From the NCBI GenBank assembly GCA_007133255.1, contig SLMY01000261.1, positions 1 to 7,348 of the forward strand: a stretch of 7,348 bases of DNA, read 5' to 3'. The stretch comes from Clostridiales bacterium. Its GTDB lineage: Bacteria; Bacillota; Clostridia; Saccharofermentanales; UBA5734. The position numbers were made by a program, and so were the translations under genes. The notes beneath the pieces were generated by a model. It was not told the DNA's origin, searched no databases, and worked only from the letters and a program-made list of their open reading frames with translations. Below are positions 6,264 through 7,348 of the stretch, in pieces (within the stretch, counting starts at the first letter, position 1; every line of letters starts with the position of its first letter).

Positions 6264-7211
6264 ATGGCTGAGCAAAAGCATATACTTGAACCCAGGCATT
6301 TCGTATTTATTGTCAATCCACTGGCCGGTCTGCGCCAGAGCCAGAAAATGATCAGTCAAATTGAACAGACGTTGCAAAAATATCCGCAGATCACTTTTGA
6401 AATAATTCTGACAAAGAATCAAGGCTATGCGAATGAAGCTGCGGCGGCGGCCGGTCGGCGATATCAGGAGCGAGCTGTCGTTTTCGCCTGCGGTGGCGAC
6501 GGAACCGCGAATGAGGTTGTCAATGGCTTATACGGAACAAAAGCGGTGATGGGCATCCTGCCGATAGGAACATCAAATGATTTTTGCAAAAACGCCCTGA
6601 GCACTTTGAAACTAGATGAGCTCATACCAAAGCTGCCGCATCCGCGTATTAAACCGATCGACCTGCTTTCATTTAATAATCAAGTTTGTATCAACATTCT
6701 CTCACTAGGTTTTGATAGTGTTGTCCAGGAGCATGCGACTAAATATTATCGCAAACTGCGCCTCCCGGGCTCTCTTTTATACGCGGTCTCAATACTGTCA
6801 GCGCTATTCACTCAAAAATCGTTCCTGATGCGTTATGAGTTGACGATCATTAATCAGGAGGGAAAGGAGCAGACGCTTGAAGCTGACAGCTGTTTTATTC
6901 TGGCCGCCGTCTGCAACGGTCAGTTTTATGGCGGTGGTTTTAATCCTGCGCCCGATGCCAGGCTCGATGACGGCCGTCTGGATATTTGTATTGTTGACGC
7001 GCTGCCTTTGCCGAAAATACTAACCATGATCCCCAAATATAAAAAAGGTGAGCATATCAGCTCACCAGCTGTGAAAATGTTTTCCGCTGTCAGCGGCCGG
7101 ATCAAAGCCAGCGCCAGTCCGCTTCCCGGTAACGCTGACGGGGAACTGTTCAGGGAGAAAGAAGTTTCCTTTAAAGTATTGCCGCAGGTGCTTCCGTTCG
7201 CGTTTTATTGA
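6264..7211 (+). CDS. Diacylglycerol kinase family lipid kinase (DagK/YegS type)
   Basis: A 315-residue soluble lipid kinase of the DAGK catalytic family, which phosphorylates diacylglycerol (or a related lipid) to phosphatidic acid at the membrane. FIVNPLAG is at 14-22, the nucleotide-binding GGDGTANEVVNGL at 77-89, GILPIGTSNDF at 97-107, the lid region FYGGGFNPAPDARLDDGRLDI at 221-241, and the catalytic GNADGE at 289-294. All key motifs are intact and the length is typical (about 290-320). The start at 6264 follows AGG (6254-6256) by 7 bases and is 4 bases after the synthetase stop; an adjacent GTG at 6261 is possible. As last gene of the lipid operon it would recycle diacylglycerol, for example from lipoteichoic acid synthesis, back into phospholipid. 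DgkB is the likely functional match, but the substrate is not proven. The stop overlaps the stop of the convergent gene. Confidence 0.93.
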   Translation: MAEQKHILEPRHFVFIVNPLAGLRQSQKMISQIEQTLQKYPQITFEIILTKNQGYANEAAAAAGRRYQERAVVFACGGDGTANEVVNGLYGTKAVMGILPIGTSNDFCKNALSTLKLDELIPKLPHPRIKPIDLLSFNNQVCINILSLGFDSVVQEHATKYYRKLRLPGSLLYAVSILSALFTQKSFLMRYELTIINQEGKEQTLEADSCFILAAVCNGQFYGGGFNPAPDARLDDGRLDICIVDALPLPKILTMIPKYKKGEHISSPAVKMFSAVSGRIKASASPLPGNADGELFREKEVSFKVLPQVLPFAFY

Positions 7212-7348
7212 TCAGCGCTGCCTTCGAAAAACGCCTCCGGCGTTCTGGGCACAAGCTTATTCTTGTAGCAGTTTTCCATCCAGGCTGTCAGCGCTTCAGT
7301 CATATCGCGGGCTTTCTGGTACTCTGACGGATACAGCGGGCTGCCAAA
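7205..7348 (-). CDS. 3' end of an unidentified minus-strand gene, possibly PlsC-like acyltransferase
   Basis: The minus strand is open from the window edge (base 7348) to a TAA at 7207-7205, giving the last 47 residues of a protein. The visible part begins FGSPLYPSEYQKARDMTEAL and continues with an amphipathic helix and a short tail ending EGSADQ. The pattern 'GxPLYP..., then a helix with TEAL..WM' resembles the C-terminus of 1-acylglycerol-3-phosphate acyltransferases (PlsC), which end in GEPIYP and a helix containing LTE. That would suit the lipid genes next door. The match is short and by eye, so function is a weak guess. Codon use looks like that of its neighbours. Its stop overlaps the lipid kinase stop by 7 bases, tail to tail. 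Confidence 0.6.
   Translation of the reverse strand, partial: FGSPLYPSEYQKARDMTEALTAWMENCYKNKLVPRTPEAFFEGSADQ
7230..7244 (-). terminator. Short hairpin with T-run on the minus strand, inside a coding end
   Basis: On the minus strand AACGCC-GGA-GGCGTT forms a perfect 6-bp stem with a 3-base loop, and the stem end runs on into TTTTTC. It looks like a small Rho-independent terminator. It lies inside the last codons of the minus-strand gene, before the stop, so full termination there would leave a message without a stop codon. On the plus strand, downstream of the lipid kinase, the stem has no T-run. It may be chance or only partly active. Confidence 0.3.

Overview
The window looks like chromosomal DNA of a Gram-positive (Firmicutes-type) bacterium. 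The reasons are strong GGAGG ribosome-binding sites, a FabT-type MarR regulator next to an acyl carrier protein, a MacB/LolD-type ABC ATPase pair, and base composition judged by eye at a little under half G+C. Erysipelotrichia or Clostridia would fit, but I cannot place it more precisely. I see no rRNA, tRNA, CRISPR array, insertion sequence or phage gene.

Layout. Bases 1-1486 (+) hold the 3' part of one ABC transporter ATPase and a complete second ATPase, with stop and start overlapping by 8 bases. The second ATPase has a C-terminal tail that reads like an AbrB/SpoVT-type swapped-hairpin domain. Bases 1487-1574 are a short gap with a hairpin-forming inverted repeat, followed on the minus strand by a small XRE-type helix-turn-helix regulator (1575-1886). 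Bases 1887-2144 are a divergent intergenic region with an extended -10 promoter, an inverted repeat that could be an operator, and a possible 33-codon leader ORF that runs into the start of hflX. Bases 2145-3446 (+) encode the ribosome-associated GTPase HflX. Bases 3545-7211 (+) are a tight four-gene lipid operon: a FabT-like regulator, an acyl carrier protein, an AMP-forming acyl-CoA/acyl-ACP synthetase and a diacylglycerol-kinase-family lipid kinase, with gaps of 2, 10 and 4 bases. Bases 7205-7348 (-) are the 3' end of a further gene that overlaps the lipid kinase tail to tail; its C-terminus weakly resembles PlsC-type acyltransferases.

How the genes may work together. The lipid operon reads as a fatty-acid salvage and phospholipid-recycling unit. 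The synthetase would activate free fatty acids, the adjacent ACP could accept them, FabT (in known cases co-repressed by long-chain acyl-ACP) would sense them, and the lipid kinase would return diacylglycerol to phosphatidic acid. This joint role is inference from family knowledge and gene order. The hflX region has the layout of a regulated stress gene: divergent regulator, operator-like repeat, long leader and possible upstream ORF. No wholly new system is evident. The items most worth a second look are the ATPase with the AbrB-like tail, the hflX leader, and the FabT-ACP-synthetase-kinase unit.
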